From IMG/VR virus record IMGVR_UViG_3300020428_000061, positions 1 through 28,601 of that record: 28,601 bases of DNA. One strand, 5' to 3'. This document shows positions 20,794-28,601 of this stretch, in pieces. The position numbers were made by a program, and so were the translations under genes. The DNA is from a virus. Each line of letters starts with the position of its first letter. Position 1 is the first letter of the stretch. The notes beneath the pieces were generated by a model, which did no database searches, was not told the DNA's origin, and saw nothing but the letters and a program-made list of their open reading frames with translations.

Positions 20794-23346
20794 ATGTTTG
20801 CACAAAATAATATGAGCAACCCGTTTGCCATTGGTTCTGCACCCATTCCTACAAATCAACGTTCTTCAATTTTGGAACAGGCTTTAGCAGCAACTAATAA
20901 CCCAGACCAAAAGCTTAAATTACTTCAAGATGCTCAATTTGGACAATTAGTAGACGAAGGTATAAATAAACAAGTTACAAATACAAATGTTTTGCAGAAA
21001 CTAGAAAATGCAATCATCCCACAGGCTCAAGCATCTACAATAACAAATCCAGAAGACATAGATTTTGAAGAAAAAGCAAAACTATATGCAAAATGGATAG
21101 TTGAAAACAAAGATAAAAAGGGAACTCCTGAATTTGAAAAAGTTGCCAAAGCTTATCAAACTGCAAGAGCAAATATAGTTAATAAAACTTCAATGTTAGA
21201 TGCAGCCAAAGCTTCTATACAAAATGTTTTACCAGCTAATGTTGCAGGTGGTTTTAAATCACTTGTAGACATGTATTTAAATAGTGAAAACGCCGACGTT
21301 AATTCACCTATATTTGGTATTTTACAATCACTGTCTCAAGATGCAGGAGACTTTCAAACTGACTTAATGGCAGAGGTTGGCAAGAAATATAAAGGAAGAC
21401 CAAATGATATACCGGGTTCTGTTTTACAAGGATTACAAGCGGGTGACTATGCTGGAGCAGCTAAAGCTTTAGGATACGGCGTAGCAGAAGGAATTGGAAC
21501 TTCTGCACCGGGTTTTATTGCAGGTCTTATTAAAAGATATCCTGCAGTTGCAGCCTTATCATCTGTTCCAAATGGACTTCAGCTTTTACAAGAGAAAGTA
21601 GAATCTAAAAGAGAAAAAGATATAAACGCCACTCTTAATGCCCAGGATATTTTAGTTGTTGCAGGACAATTAGGATTAGACCTTATCCCAATGAAGAAAT
21701 CTTTTATGAAAGATATGATGGGAGAAGCTGCAATTGAAACAGGACAAGATGCAACAACAATTCTTAACACAATGTCTCAAGGTGGTAATTATACCATGGA
21801 TGAGATTGCAGATAGTTTAGTTGAAAGTGCTACAGTTGGAGCTGCTACTCAAGGAACATTAAGAACAGCATCTAATGTTGGTGGTAAATTTACTCCAAAC
21901 ATAATCAAAAGAGCTGTTGGTGGAAATCCAAACAAAGAAATATTTCAACAAACAACAGAAGAAAAAGACACTCAATCTATCAAAGCAGATTTAGCTAGAA
22001 ATTTAAATCAAATGGCAAATGATAGTAACATTAATATGTCAGATGTTGATAGAGAGAGTTCATCTGGTGCTAGAGTATTAATGGATAATATGCAAAGAGA
22101 ATTATCTGGTCTTATTTCTGATACACAAAACACTATTAAAAATTCTATTACACCTTCTAAGGGTGATAGCCTTGATAAAATAATAGAAAAATCAAAAGCC
22201 AAATCATCTGTTGCTAGAGCAAAGAACAAAGTTAAAAATACAACTTTTGAATCAGATTATAACCGCATAAGAGATTTAGCTCCCCCAGAAGCCAAACAAG
22301 AAGTTGAAAGATTAATCAACTATATGAAACAGGCTAATGAATTAACAAACCTTCAAGCAGGTGGTGTTAAAGGTGGAGTTTCAAGAATAACAGATGAACT
22401 TATGCCTTTTGGTAAAACATCAAATTATTTGCCAAGTGGAGTAGCTGGTGGTCTTAGACCAACAGTAGCTATTGGAGCAGCAGCTGCAACTAGTGGTTTC
22501 TCTTTAGCAGGTCAATTAGTAGGTGTTGGATTAGGAAGATTTGCAGATGCTATGACTGGCAGAAGAAGTCCAGTTAAAAAGTTTGTTAAGCAATATAAAG
22601 GTTTAAAGGGTAGCAGAGATTTAACCGGGCTACCAAGTATTACTAGATATAGAGAACAAAGAAAAAAAACTGATGATGCTGAATTCCAAGCTGAAAGAAA
22701 GCTAAATAGACAGGCTAATATTAATATGCCTATCGGAATTGATAGACAATTAGATGACCAAGGTATTTTACCAGTTGAGCAAGATAAAGGTATGAATATT
22801 CTGCTTAGAGACAAAGCTATTACCAAGGCTCAATATGATGCTTTCTACAATAACCCAATGTCATTGCAAGACACTAGTCAAGGCTATGTAAAAATACTTT
22901 CAGGTCTTAATAGATTAGCTAAACAAGGTAGGATTAATCAAAGTCCTACACCAGTTCCAACTCAGGCTCAAAGCCAACAAACACAAAGTCAAACGACACA
23001 GGCTCAACAACCACAAAGCACACCACAAGCGTCAGCTCCTCCACTTCAACAACCTACACCCGAACAGGTTAAATCTGGTAAGGAAGCAAATCGACGGTTT
23101 TTAGACAATATGGCAGACCTTGTTGATGCAAATGAAAAGGGTGTTACCAAGGCTTTGATGCTGAGTGGATTAGAAGAGATGAGACTTCTATCTGGTATGC
23201 GAGGTAATGATGTTTTACAGGAATGTAACAGAATTTATCTTCAAGCTTTTGCTATCAATCCAAAAGCTGCTGACAAGTATCTTTGGCCATATGTCAAAAG
23301 AGTTGAAAGACAGCAATTTAGAGCAAATACACGAGTAATTTCATAA
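20794..23346 (+). CDS. Putative large ejection (internal virion) protein C (850 aa)
   Basis: This is the largest of the three internal protein candidates. The first third is helical and contains DKKGTPEFEKVAKAYQTAR. The middle has alternating hydrophobic glycine-rich segments (GFIAGLI and GAAAATSGFSLAGQLVGVGL) that could insert in membrane. A Gln/Pro/Thr-rich linker near residues 725-755 joins a compact C-terminal domain (EANRRFLDNMADLVDANEKG...YLQAFAINPKAA). No lytic transglycosylase motif was recognised. By analogy with T7 gp16 it may form part of the DNA-translocation channel; this is inference. Confidence 0.65.
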   Translation: MFAQNNMSNPFAIGSAPIPTNQRSSILEQALAATNNPDQKLKLLQDAQFGQLVDEGINKQVTNTNVLQKLENAIIPQAQASTITNPEDIDFEEKAKLYAKWIVENKDKKGTPEFEKVAKAYQTARANIVNKTSMLDAAKASIQNVLPANVAGGFKSLVDMYLNSENADVNSPIFGILQSLSQDAGDFQTDLMAEVGKKYKGRPNDIPGSVLQGLQAGDYAGAAKALGYGVAEGIGTSAPGFIAGLIKRYPAVAALSSVPNGLQLLQEKVESKREKDINATLNAQDILVVAGQLGLDLIPMKKSFMKDMMGEAAIETGQDATTILNTMSQGGNYTMDEIADSLVESATVGAATQGTLRTASNVGGKFTPNIIKRAVGGNPNKEIFQQTTEEKDTQSIKADLARNLNQMANDSNINMSDVDRESSSGARVLMDNMQRELSGLISDTQNTIKNSITPSKGDSLDKIIEKSKAKSSVARAKNKVKNTTFESDYNRIRDLAPPEAKQEVERLINYMKQANELTNLQAGGVKGGVSRITDELMPFGKTSNYLPSGVAGGLRPTVAIGAAAATSGFSLAGQLVGVGLGRFADAMTGRRSPVKKFVKQYKGLKGSRDLTGLPSITRYREQRKKTDDAEFQAERKLNRQANINMPIGIDRQLDDQGILPVEQDKGMNILLRDKAITKAQYDAFYNNPMSLQDTSQGYVKILSGLNRLAKQGRINQSPTPVPTQAQSQQTQSQTTQAQQPQSTPQASAPPLQQPTPEQVKSGKEANRRFLDNMADLVDANEKGVTKALMLSGLEEMRLLSGMRGNDVLQECNRIYLQAFAINPKAADKYLWPYVKRVERQQFRANTRVIS

Positions 23347-23616
23347 ATGGCGACACCAGCGTGGCAACGCAAAGCAGGCAAATCTAAATCAGGTGGCTTG
23401 AATGCTAAAGGTAGAGCTTCTTACAATAGAGCTACAGGTGGTAAATTAAAACCACCAGTCTCTTCAAAAGCAGCCAAAAAATCACCTGCAAAAGCCAAAA
23501 GAAGAGCATCTTTTTGTGCCAGAATGAAAGGTATGAAAAAGAAATTAACGAGTGCAAAGACTGCTAAAAATCCCAATAGCAGAATTAATAAAGCACTTAG
23601 AAAATGGGATTGTTAA
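23347..23616 (+). CDS. Basic Lys/Arg-rich protein (89 aa), DUF6321-like
   Basis: ATG starts immediately after the preceding TAA. The product is strongly basic: AWQRKAGKSKSGGLNAKGRA, then KAAKKSPAKAKRRASFCARM, and ends NPNSRINKALRKWDC. I recognise this as a family common in marine phages (DUF6321-like), with the invariant phrases AWQRK, GLNAKGRASYN, SFCARM and INKALRKWDC. Function is unproven; the basic repeats suggest DNA binding in the virion or during packaging. Confidence 0.85.
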   Translation: MATPAWQRKAGKSKSGGLNAKGRASYNRATGGKLKPPVSSKAAKKSPAKAKRRASFCARMKGMKKKLTSAKTAKNPNSRINKALRKWDC

Positions 23617-23626
23617 ATCTATAGGG
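23611..23626 (+). promoter_or_regulatory. Candidate phage RNA polymerase promoter before the packaging genes
   Basis: TATAGGG at 23620-23626 is in the context TAAATCTATAGGGAGTTAC, close to the T7 promoter end TATAGGGAGA. It lies in one of the few gaps in the virion block. The GGGAG may also serve as the ribosome site for the 23637 gene. Confidence 0.4.
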
Positions 23627-23636
23627 AGTTACATTA

Positions 23637-23738
23637 ATGCCAGTAGTAAATGGTAAAAAATATCCATACACAAAATCAGGGATGGCAGCTGCTAAAAAAG
23701 CAAAAAAGAAAAAGAAATCTAGGCGGAGTAAAAAGTAA
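23637..23738 (+). CDS. Very short basic peptide (33 aa)
   Basis: AGGGAG precedes ATG 23637. The peptide begins MPVVNGKKYPYTKSGMAAAK and finishes in a run of lysines and arginines. The opening VNGKKYPYT followed by a small-residue helix and a lysine tail is a form I recognise in many phages. It overlaps the next gene (TAATG). It is too short for default gene finders but clearly belongs with its basic neighbours. Confidence 0.75.
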   Translation: MPVVNGKKYPYTKSGMAAAKKAKKKKKSRRSKK

Positions 23739-23911
23739 TGAGTTTGTGGGAAAATATGAACAAAAGGCGTCGTTTAGGGATTTCTAGACCACCATCCAAA
23801 AGTACAGTTTCTGATAGTGCTTATGCTAATATGAAAGCTGGATTTCCAAATAGTAAGAAAAATAAGAAGAAGAAAAAAGTTGCCAAGAAAAAAAGCACCA
23901 AGCGTTCTTAA
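23738..23911 (+). CDS. Small basic protein (57 aa)
   Basis: ATG overlaps the previous stop (TAATG). The product begins MSLWENMNKRRRLGISRPPS and contains SDSAYANMKAGFP before a lysine-rich tail. The form (LW-N-, RLGISRP, AYANM) resembles small conserved phage proteins. Its last 32 bases also encode the first residues of the next gene in another frame. Role unknown; likely nucleic acid binding. Confidence 0.75.
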   Translation: MSLWENMNKRRRLGISRPPSKSTVSDSAYANMKAGFPNSKKNKKKKKVAKKKSTKRS

Positions 23912-24356
23912 GCATCCACAAAAAGCACCTAAAAATAATTACTTCTCAAATCTTATGAAGACAGAAGAGGGAAGACAGTTAAGAAAACAATGGTCAAACA
24001 AACCCAGAAAAAATCCGGGTAGACCTAAAGGTGTTCCAGATGGATTTACTAAAGAGACAATCAAACCAATTAGAGATAAAGCAAAGCAATTTGCAGAGGA
24101 TTTCGTGAGTAAAAAAGACATTAAAAATAATTATGCAAAAGAAGCTCTGACTACAGCTGTTGAAGTAATGAGAACTCCAGCTGCTGATAGAGAAAGACTA
24201 GCAGCTGCTCGTCTTGTTCTTGAGTTTACTGAAGCAAAACCAGCGGCAAAATCTGAGGTGACATTACACCAAGCAGAAGCCTGGTTAGAGGAGTTAGCAA
24301 ATCAAGATGACAAAGAAGAGCAAGTTATTACAAATTCGGAAGAAGTTATTCACTGA
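23880..24356 (+). CDS. Putative terminase small subunit
   Basis: Small terminase subunits recognise phage DNA and present it to the large subunit. Evidence is mainly position directly before the large subunit with a 50-base overlap. The product has a basic N-terminal arm with NPGRPKGVPDGFTKE, a phrase common in phage DNA-binding subunits, followed by helices (RDKAKQFAEDFVSKKD, AKEALTTAVEVM, RERLAAARLVLEF) and a C-terminal acidic helix. The start is TTG 23880, inside the previous gene; an in-frame ATG at 23955 would give a shorter product and lose part of the basic arm. Confidence 0.7.
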   Translation: MPRKKAPSVLKHPQKAPKNNYFSNLMKTEEGRQLRKQWSNKPRKNPGRPKGVPDGFTKETIKPIRDKAKQFAEDFVSKKDIKNNYAKEALTTAVEVMRTPAADRERLAAARLVLEFTEAKPAAKSEVTLHQAEAWLEELANQDDKEEQVITNSEEVIH

Positions 24357-25884
24357 CTTTAGTTATTATGCAAAAAACTCTTTAAAGATTAGAACAAAGA
24401 CTGGTGAAATAAAATCACTTAAACTTAACTCTGCTCAATCTATTCTACAGGATGCAATTAATAAACAAATGCAAACTGAAGGTAAGGTTAGAATTGTCAT
24501 CTTAAAAGCTAGACAGCAAGGTATCTCAACTCATGTTGGTGGATACTTTTATTTTAATGTAAGTCAGCGCAAAGCACAAAAATGTTTAGTTGTTACCCAT
24601 AGTGCAGATAGTACTAGGGCATTGTTTGATATGACCAAAAGATATCATGAAAACTGCCCACAACTTTTAAAACCACATACAAAATATTCATCTAGAAAAG
24701 AATTAAGTTTTGATGTTTTAGATAGCAGCTATGTTGTTGCAACTGCAGGTTCAGAAGCTATTGGAAGAGGTGAGACATTAACTCATGTCCACGCATCAGA
24801 ATTAGCATTCTGGTCATCAAGCACTGCCAAAGAAAACTGGAATGCAATAATACAAGCAGTTCCTAATGAAAAAGGGACAGCAATCATAGCTGAAAGTACA
24901 GCCAATGGTTTGTCTAATGTTTTTCAAGAATTATGGCGAGGAGCTTGTGATGGTACTAATGGATTTATACCAGTTTTTATTCCTTGGTATATTGATGCTA
25001 CATATAGCGAACAACTACAATCAAGATTAGATAAAACTCCTGAAGAAGAAGAGATATCAAAAAGATTTAATCTTAAAGATGAACAACTAGCTTTTAGAAG
25101 AAAGAGAGTTGCTCAAAATGGTTTGATGCTTTTTAAGCAAGAATATCCAGCAACACCTGAAGAAGCATTTATTACAACTGGTAGACCAGTATTTAACCCA
25201 GAACAATTAATAGAATTTTTAGATAATTCACCAAAACCAATTGCACAATTAACCCTAGAAGGTGAAGAGTGGAATGAACATTTTAGAGGTGAACTATTAG
25301 TCTATGAAAATATAGAACCATCTGAAACATATTACATAGGTGCTGATGTATCTATGGGAATAAGAGGTGGTGACTATTCTGTTGCCCAGGTCCTCAGTTC
25401 AGACAAAAAGCAAGTAGCTATTTATAGAGCGCAAGTTCACCCAGATTACTTTGCAACTGTCCTATTTCATTTAGGAACAATGTTTAATGATGCATTGATA
25501 GCAGTTGAGAATAATGGACATGGTTTATTAACTGCAACAAGACTTGGAAAAGATTTAGCTTATCCAAATTTCTATACAGAAGTGATAGTTGATAAGCTTA
25601 CAGATAAAGAAACAATTAAACTTGGATTTACAACTTCTGTAAAAACCAAACCCTTAATAATTGATACTCTCAGAGCAGACCTTAGAGAGGAAAAAATCAA
25701 TTTGTACGACAAAATAACTTTGAGAGAATTAATGACATTTGTTGCAGAAAATAATGGTGCAATGGCAGCTGAACCGGGTTGTCATGATGATACAGTTATG
25801 GCTTTGGCTTTAGCTAATTACGTCAACGACGGCAAGTTTACACCAGTAGAGGTCACTTCAGATATGTACATAGAGATGATTTAA
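24307..25884 (+). CDS. Terminase large subunit
   Basis: It is the packaging motor ATPase and nuclease. The N-terminal ATPase has a variant Walker A (KARQQGIS, residues 67-74) and a Walker B-like strand ending HASELAFW with Ser-Glu at 164-165. The C-terminal RNase H-like nuclease shows Asp347 in GADVSMG, Glu401 in VENNGHG and Asp494/495 in CHDDTVMALA. Length 525 aa is normal. All catalytic residues are visible. The order small subunit, large subunit, portal is typical of tailed phages other than T7, where terminase lies at the right end. Confidence 0.95.
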   Translation: MTKKSKLLQIRKKLFTDFSYYAKNSLKIRTKTGEIKSLKLNSAQSILQDAINKQMQTEGKVRIVILKARQQGISTHVGGYFYFNVSQRKAQKCLVVTHSADSTRALFDMTKRYHENCPQLLKPHTKYSSRKELSFDVLDSSYVVATAGSEAIGRGETLTHVHASELAFWSSSTAKENWNAIIQAVPNEKGTAIIAESTANGLSNVFQELWRGACDGTNGFIPVFIPWYIDATYSEQLQSRLDKTPEEEEISKRFNLKDEQLAFRRKRVAQNGLMLFKQEYPATPEEAFITTGRPVFNPEQLIEFLDNSPKPIAQLTLEGEEWNEHFRGELLVYENIEPSETYYIGADVSMGIRGGDYSVAQVLSSDKKQVAIYRAQVHPDYFATVLFHLGTMFNDALIAVENNGHGLLTATRLGKDLAYPNFYTEVIVDKLTDKETIKLGFTTSVKTKPLIIDTLRADLREEKINLYDKITLRELMTFVAENNGAMAAEPGCHDDTVMALALANYVNDGKFTPVEVTSDMYIEMI

Positions 25885-25888
25885 AAAT

Positions 25889-27919
25889 ATGGCAAAATAT
25901 AAAAAACTAGCTGAGAAAGATGTTCTTACTATTGTAGATGCAAACATCAAACAAGCTGTAGGATACTTTGATAGTAAGTTATCAACTGAACGTCAAAGAG
26001 TAATGGAATACTACACAGCAAAACTTCCATTTCCTCATCACGACGGCAATTCTAAATTTGTATCCCAAGATGTATACAATGCTGTTGAAAGTATGAAAGC
26101 TGCTCTTCTTGAAGTGTTTGCTTCCGGGAGAAAGATTGTATCTTTTACTCCACAAAATCCTGAAGATGTAGAACCTGCAAGAATAGCTAGTGAATACATA
26201 GATTATGTAGTCTTTAGACAGAACAATGGATATGAAGTTTTTAGTGAAGTAATTCAAGATGGTTTAATGTCTAGAATTGGTGTTGCTAAAGTTTATTGGC
26301 AAGACATGATTGAACCAATAGAACAGGAATTCTCAGGCACAGTTGAGAGCCTAGATGTTTTATTAGCTGATGATGCTTATGATATAAAAGATATTTCTAC
26401 ACCTAATGTAGATACTGGTGAAATCACAGCTACTGTTATTTTCAATAAGAATAAAAGCCAAGTAGTAATCGACCCTATAGCTCCTGAAGAATTTATTGTA
26501 GAGCCAAGAGGTGTTGACCTTCAATCTATGAACTTTATGGCGCATAGAAGTTCAAGAACTATCTCTGAATTAATAAAGATGGGTTTTGATAAAAAGAAGA
26601 TTGAAAAGATTGGAACAAGTGAAGGCCCAGCAGATTTAGAAACTGACCCTGAACATTTAGCTAGATTTGAAAATGTTGGTGCAGATATGCTCAATGTTGG
26701 AAAAGATTACCAAGAGCAAATTAGAACTGTCTTAGTTTATGAAGCTTACATGAACATAGATATGGATGGAACTGGTGTAGCTAAAAGATATAAGATTTGT
26801 AAAGCTGGAACACAAATTTTAGATATTGAAGAATGTGAAGATTTACCTTTCATTCATTATTGTCCACTTCCAATACCTCATAGCTTTTATGGCAGTAGTT
26901 TTGGTAAGCGTTTAATTGATATTCAAAATGGTAGAAGTATTCTTACAAGGTCAATTTTAGACCATGCAATAATATCTAATAATCCAAGATATGTTGTAAC
27001 CAAAGGTGGTTTGGTAAATCCTCGTGAGCTAATGAATAATAAGGTTGGAGGTATTGTAAATACTACAAGACCAGATGCTATTCAGCCATTACCTCAAGCA
27101 GCTCTTAATCCATTTGTATTTCAGACATTAAATTTACTAGATGAAGAATTAGAAGATACATCTGGCATAAGTAGATTATCTCAAGGTCTAAACAAAGATG
27201 CAGTAAGCAAACAAAATTCAGCTGCTATGGTAGAACAGTTAGCTACTTTATCAATGCAAAGACAAAAGATATTAGCTAGGAATTTTGCTAATCATTTTGT
27301 ACGCCCTCTATTTGAAAAAGCTTACAAACTTATTGTTGAGAATGAAGATAGAGACAAAATAGTAGACGTAGCCGGGAACTGGATTGAAGTTAATCCTAAG
27401 ACATGGGTTGAAAGTAGAAATGCTTTTGTAGACCTTCATCTTGGATATGGTGAGAATGATAGAGAAGCTCAGAAGCTTCTAGGTCTTCACCAGATGATGT
27501 CCCAGGACCCTTCATTACAAGCTATGTACACTCCTCAAAACAGATACACAATGATGAAAACTGTTCTTGAGAAGAATGGTATTAAGAATGTTGCAGATTA
27601 CATAACTGACCCATCTGAATTACCACCACCTCAACCAAATCCACAGCAAGAATTACAACAGCAAATGCAGATTAAAGCTATGGAATTACAGGAAAGACAA
27701 ACTGCAATTGGCGAACAGAAAGTTCAAATAGATGCAGAAGAGAAGGCTGACAAACAAGACTTAGCCGAACAAAAAGCAGAGTTTGAAGCTGCTCTTAAAT
27801 CAGACCAACAAGACTTAAGAGAAAGACAACAAGCTCACAAGGAAGAAGTTAATCGGAAGGAGCTAGAACTAGCAAAGGGAGCTGAAGATATTAGAGCCAT
27901 TGCTAGTCCAAATGCATAG
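25889..27919 (+). CDS. Portal protein, P22-like
   Basis: It forms the dodecameric ring through which DNA enters and leaves the capsid. The opening helices and GNSKFVSQDVYNAVESMKAA, then VEPARIASEYIDYVVFRQNN and GVAKVYW, fit portal proteins of the P22-like group rather than T7 gp8. The central region carries ILTRSILDHAIISNNPRY and the conserved wing-stem part. From about residue 570 the protein becomes Gln/Glu/Lys-rich with heptads (QEQ, EEKADKQDLAEQKAEFE), a long C-terminal coiled coil like the P22 portal barrel. At 676 aa it is close to P22 gp1 (725). Confidence 0.88.
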   Translation: MAKYKKLAEKDVLTIVDANIKQAVGYFDSKLSTERQRVMEYYTAKLPFPHHDGNSKFVSQDVYNAVESMKAALLEVFASGRKIVSFTPQNPEDVEPARIASEYIDYVVFRQNNGYEVFSEVIQDGLMSRIGVAKVYWQDMIEPIEQEFSGTVESLDVLLADDAYDIKDISTPNVDTGEITATVIFNKNKSQVVIDPIAPEEFIVEPRGVDLQSMNFMAHRSSRTISELIKMGFDKKKIEKIGTSEGPADLETDPEHLARFENVGADMLNVGKDYQEQIRTVLVYEAYMNIDMDGTGVAKRYKICKAGTQILDIEECEDLPFIHYCPLPIPHSFYGSSFGKRLIDIQNGRSILTRSILDHAIISNNPRYVVTKGGLVNPRELMNNKVGGIVNTTRPDAIQPLPQAALNPFVFQTLNLLDEELEDTSGISRLSQGLNKDAVSKQNSAAMVEQLATLSMQRQKILARNFANHFVRPLFEKAYKLIVENEDRDKIVDVAGNWIEVNPKTWVESRNAFVDLHLGYGENDREAQKLLGLHQMMSQDPSLQAMYTPQNRYTMMKTVLEKNGIKNVADYITDPSELPPPQPNPQQELQQQMQIKAMELQERQTAIGEQKVQIDAEEKADKQDLAEQKAEFEAALKSDQQDLRERQQAHKEEVNRKELELAKGAEDIRAIASPNA

Positions 27920-27928
27920 GAGAGATAA

Positions 27929-28213
27929 ATGCAAAAAACCAATTCACAACAAATAATAGAAAAGGGATTGGATGCTCAAAAGTTTATTGAAAATCCAATC
28001 TATCAAAAAGTTTTAAACACCTTGATTGATGAAAGTATAGGTGCCTGGGCAACTGCTAAAATTGAAGAAAAAGATAAGCGAGAAGCTGCTTGGCATAAGT
28101 ACCAATCAATAAGTTCTATTCATGGCACATTACAATCTTGGATTGCAGCTATGGAACAAGAACAGAAAGCTCAAGAAGAAGAGCAAAAACCTAATAGCAA
28201 GGAGTTAAATTAA
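27929..28213 (+). CDS. Small portal-linked helical protein (94 aa)
   Basis: GGAGAG precedes ATG 27929. The product is helical (GLDAQKFIENPIYQKVLNTL, REAAWHKYQSISSIHGTLQS) with an acidic Gln/Glu-rich tail. Small proteins with the phrase AQ-NP-Y--VL and REAAWH-Y-SI commonly follow portal genes in podoviruses. Function is unknown; a packaging or head-assembly role is inferred from position between portal and scaffold. Confidence 0.75.
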   Translation: MQKTNSQQIIEKGLDAQKFIENPIYQKVLNTLIDESIGAWATAKIEEKDKREAAWHKYQSISSIHGTLQSWIAAMEQEQKAQEEEQKPNSKELN

Positions 28214-28215
28214 TC

Positions 28216-28601
28216 ATGACTGATAGCACTATCGAAAATCAAGACGTGCAAGATAAAAGTCTGCCCACTAGTGACTATGATGTTTTAGAAGCTAGTGATG
28301 CCTTATTGAGTAAGTGGACAGACGCTGAAAAGCCATCTGAAGAAGCTGAGACAAAGGCTAAGGAAGAAGTTTCAAATGAAGACGAGACTAATGAAACTGA
28401 ACCTGAAATTGAGGAGCAAACCGAAGACCAAGTAGACGAAGAGGAAATTGAAGACCCTGATGTTGAAGAAGACGAAGATGTCGACGAAGACGAAACTGAT
28501 ACGGAAGATGACGAGGATAGCAAGGACAAAGAAGTTCTCTCCGAGAATGCTCTTGTCGAAGTCAAAGTCGGAGACGAAACCAATCAGGTATCTGTAAAAG
28601 A
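28216..28601 (+). CDS. Putative scaffolding protein (partial, cut by window end)
   Basis: ATG 28216 follows AAGGAG. The visible 128 residues are extremely acidic: after MTDSTIENQDVQDKSLPTSD comes a long Glu/Asp-rich region (EEEIEDPDVEEDEDVDEDE). Then a more ordered part begins (NALVEVKVGDETNQVSV). Acidic N-termini followed by helices are typical of podovirus scaffolding proteins, and the place after the portal and before the expected capsid gene agrees. The C-terminal capsid-binding part is outside the window. Confidence 0.75.
   Translation, partial: MTDSTIENQDVQDKSLPTSDYDVLEASDALLSKWTDAEKPSEEAETKAKEEVSNEDETNETEPEIEEQTEDQVDEEEIEDPDVEEDEDVDEDETDTEDDEDSKDKEVLSENALVEVKVGDETNQVSVK

Noticed and set aside
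1-28601. tRNA genes, CRISPR arrays, insertion sequences, integrase or attachment sites
   Set aside because: No T-loop/anticodon arrangement, spaced direct repeats, transposase motif or tyrosine-recombinase motif was seen on either strand.

Overview
The window is about 28.6 kb of a lytic podovirus-like phage genome with one coding strand. Every supported gene reads on the + strand, packed with ATGA/TAATG overlaps, and the DNA is AT-rich except for one island. The replication genes are clearly of T7 type: single-subunit RNA polymerase, gp2.5-like ssDNA-binding protein, gp3-like Holliday junction endonuclease, gp4-like primase-helicase, family A DNA polymerase and a gp6-like 5'-3' exonuclease. 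A monomeric class II (adenosylcobalamin-dependent) ribonucleotide reductase, a DUF3310 protein, and the mix of virion genes recall marine podoviruses of low-GC alphaproteobacteria (SAR11/SAR116-type phages). That host assignment is inference from general resemblance; no host marker is present.

Layout. Positions 1-2612 hold the end of an upstream gene, strong terminators, small early genes (an unknown 120-aa protein, a zinc-ribbon protein missed by length cut-offs, a small lipoprotein, and a 147-aa protein behind a good sigma70 promoter), and a long structured leader before the RNA polymerase. Positions 2613-11856 are the replication and recombination block. Positions 11954-14637 hold the ribonucleotide reductase and a run of very small, partly membrane-bound proteins, possibly including a holin. 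Positions 14805-16130 encode a C5-cytosine DNA methyltransferase. From 16148 to the end come virion genes: tail collar/fibre protein, a large tail or DNA-stabilisation protein, three candidate ejection proteins, three very basic small proteins, small and large terminase, portal, a small portal-linked protein, and the start of an acidic scaffold-like protein cut by the window edge. No endolysin, integrase, tRNA or CRISPR array was recognised.

How it works together (inference). Host polymerase starts from the sigma70-type promoter near 1451. The phage polymerase is then made and probably uses its own promoters, for which a recurring TATAGGG word in front of genes is the best candidate. The reductase and exonuclease supply nucleotides for the T7-type replisome. 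Packaging differs from T7: the portal looks P22-like, and terminase and portal lie downstream of the tail and ejection genes.

The most striking points are: a 433-codon open frame wholly inside the methyltransferase gene, whose recurring WPTP motifs are the frame-shifted reading of the methyltransferase's LANS/LANT motifs; 22 copies of CCGGG on the + strand against none of CCCGG, spread over all three reading phases; a 24-residue motif shared by an early lipoprotein and a virion protein; a possible H-type RNA pseudoknot before the primase-helicase; and a highly structured leader before the RNA polymerase gene.
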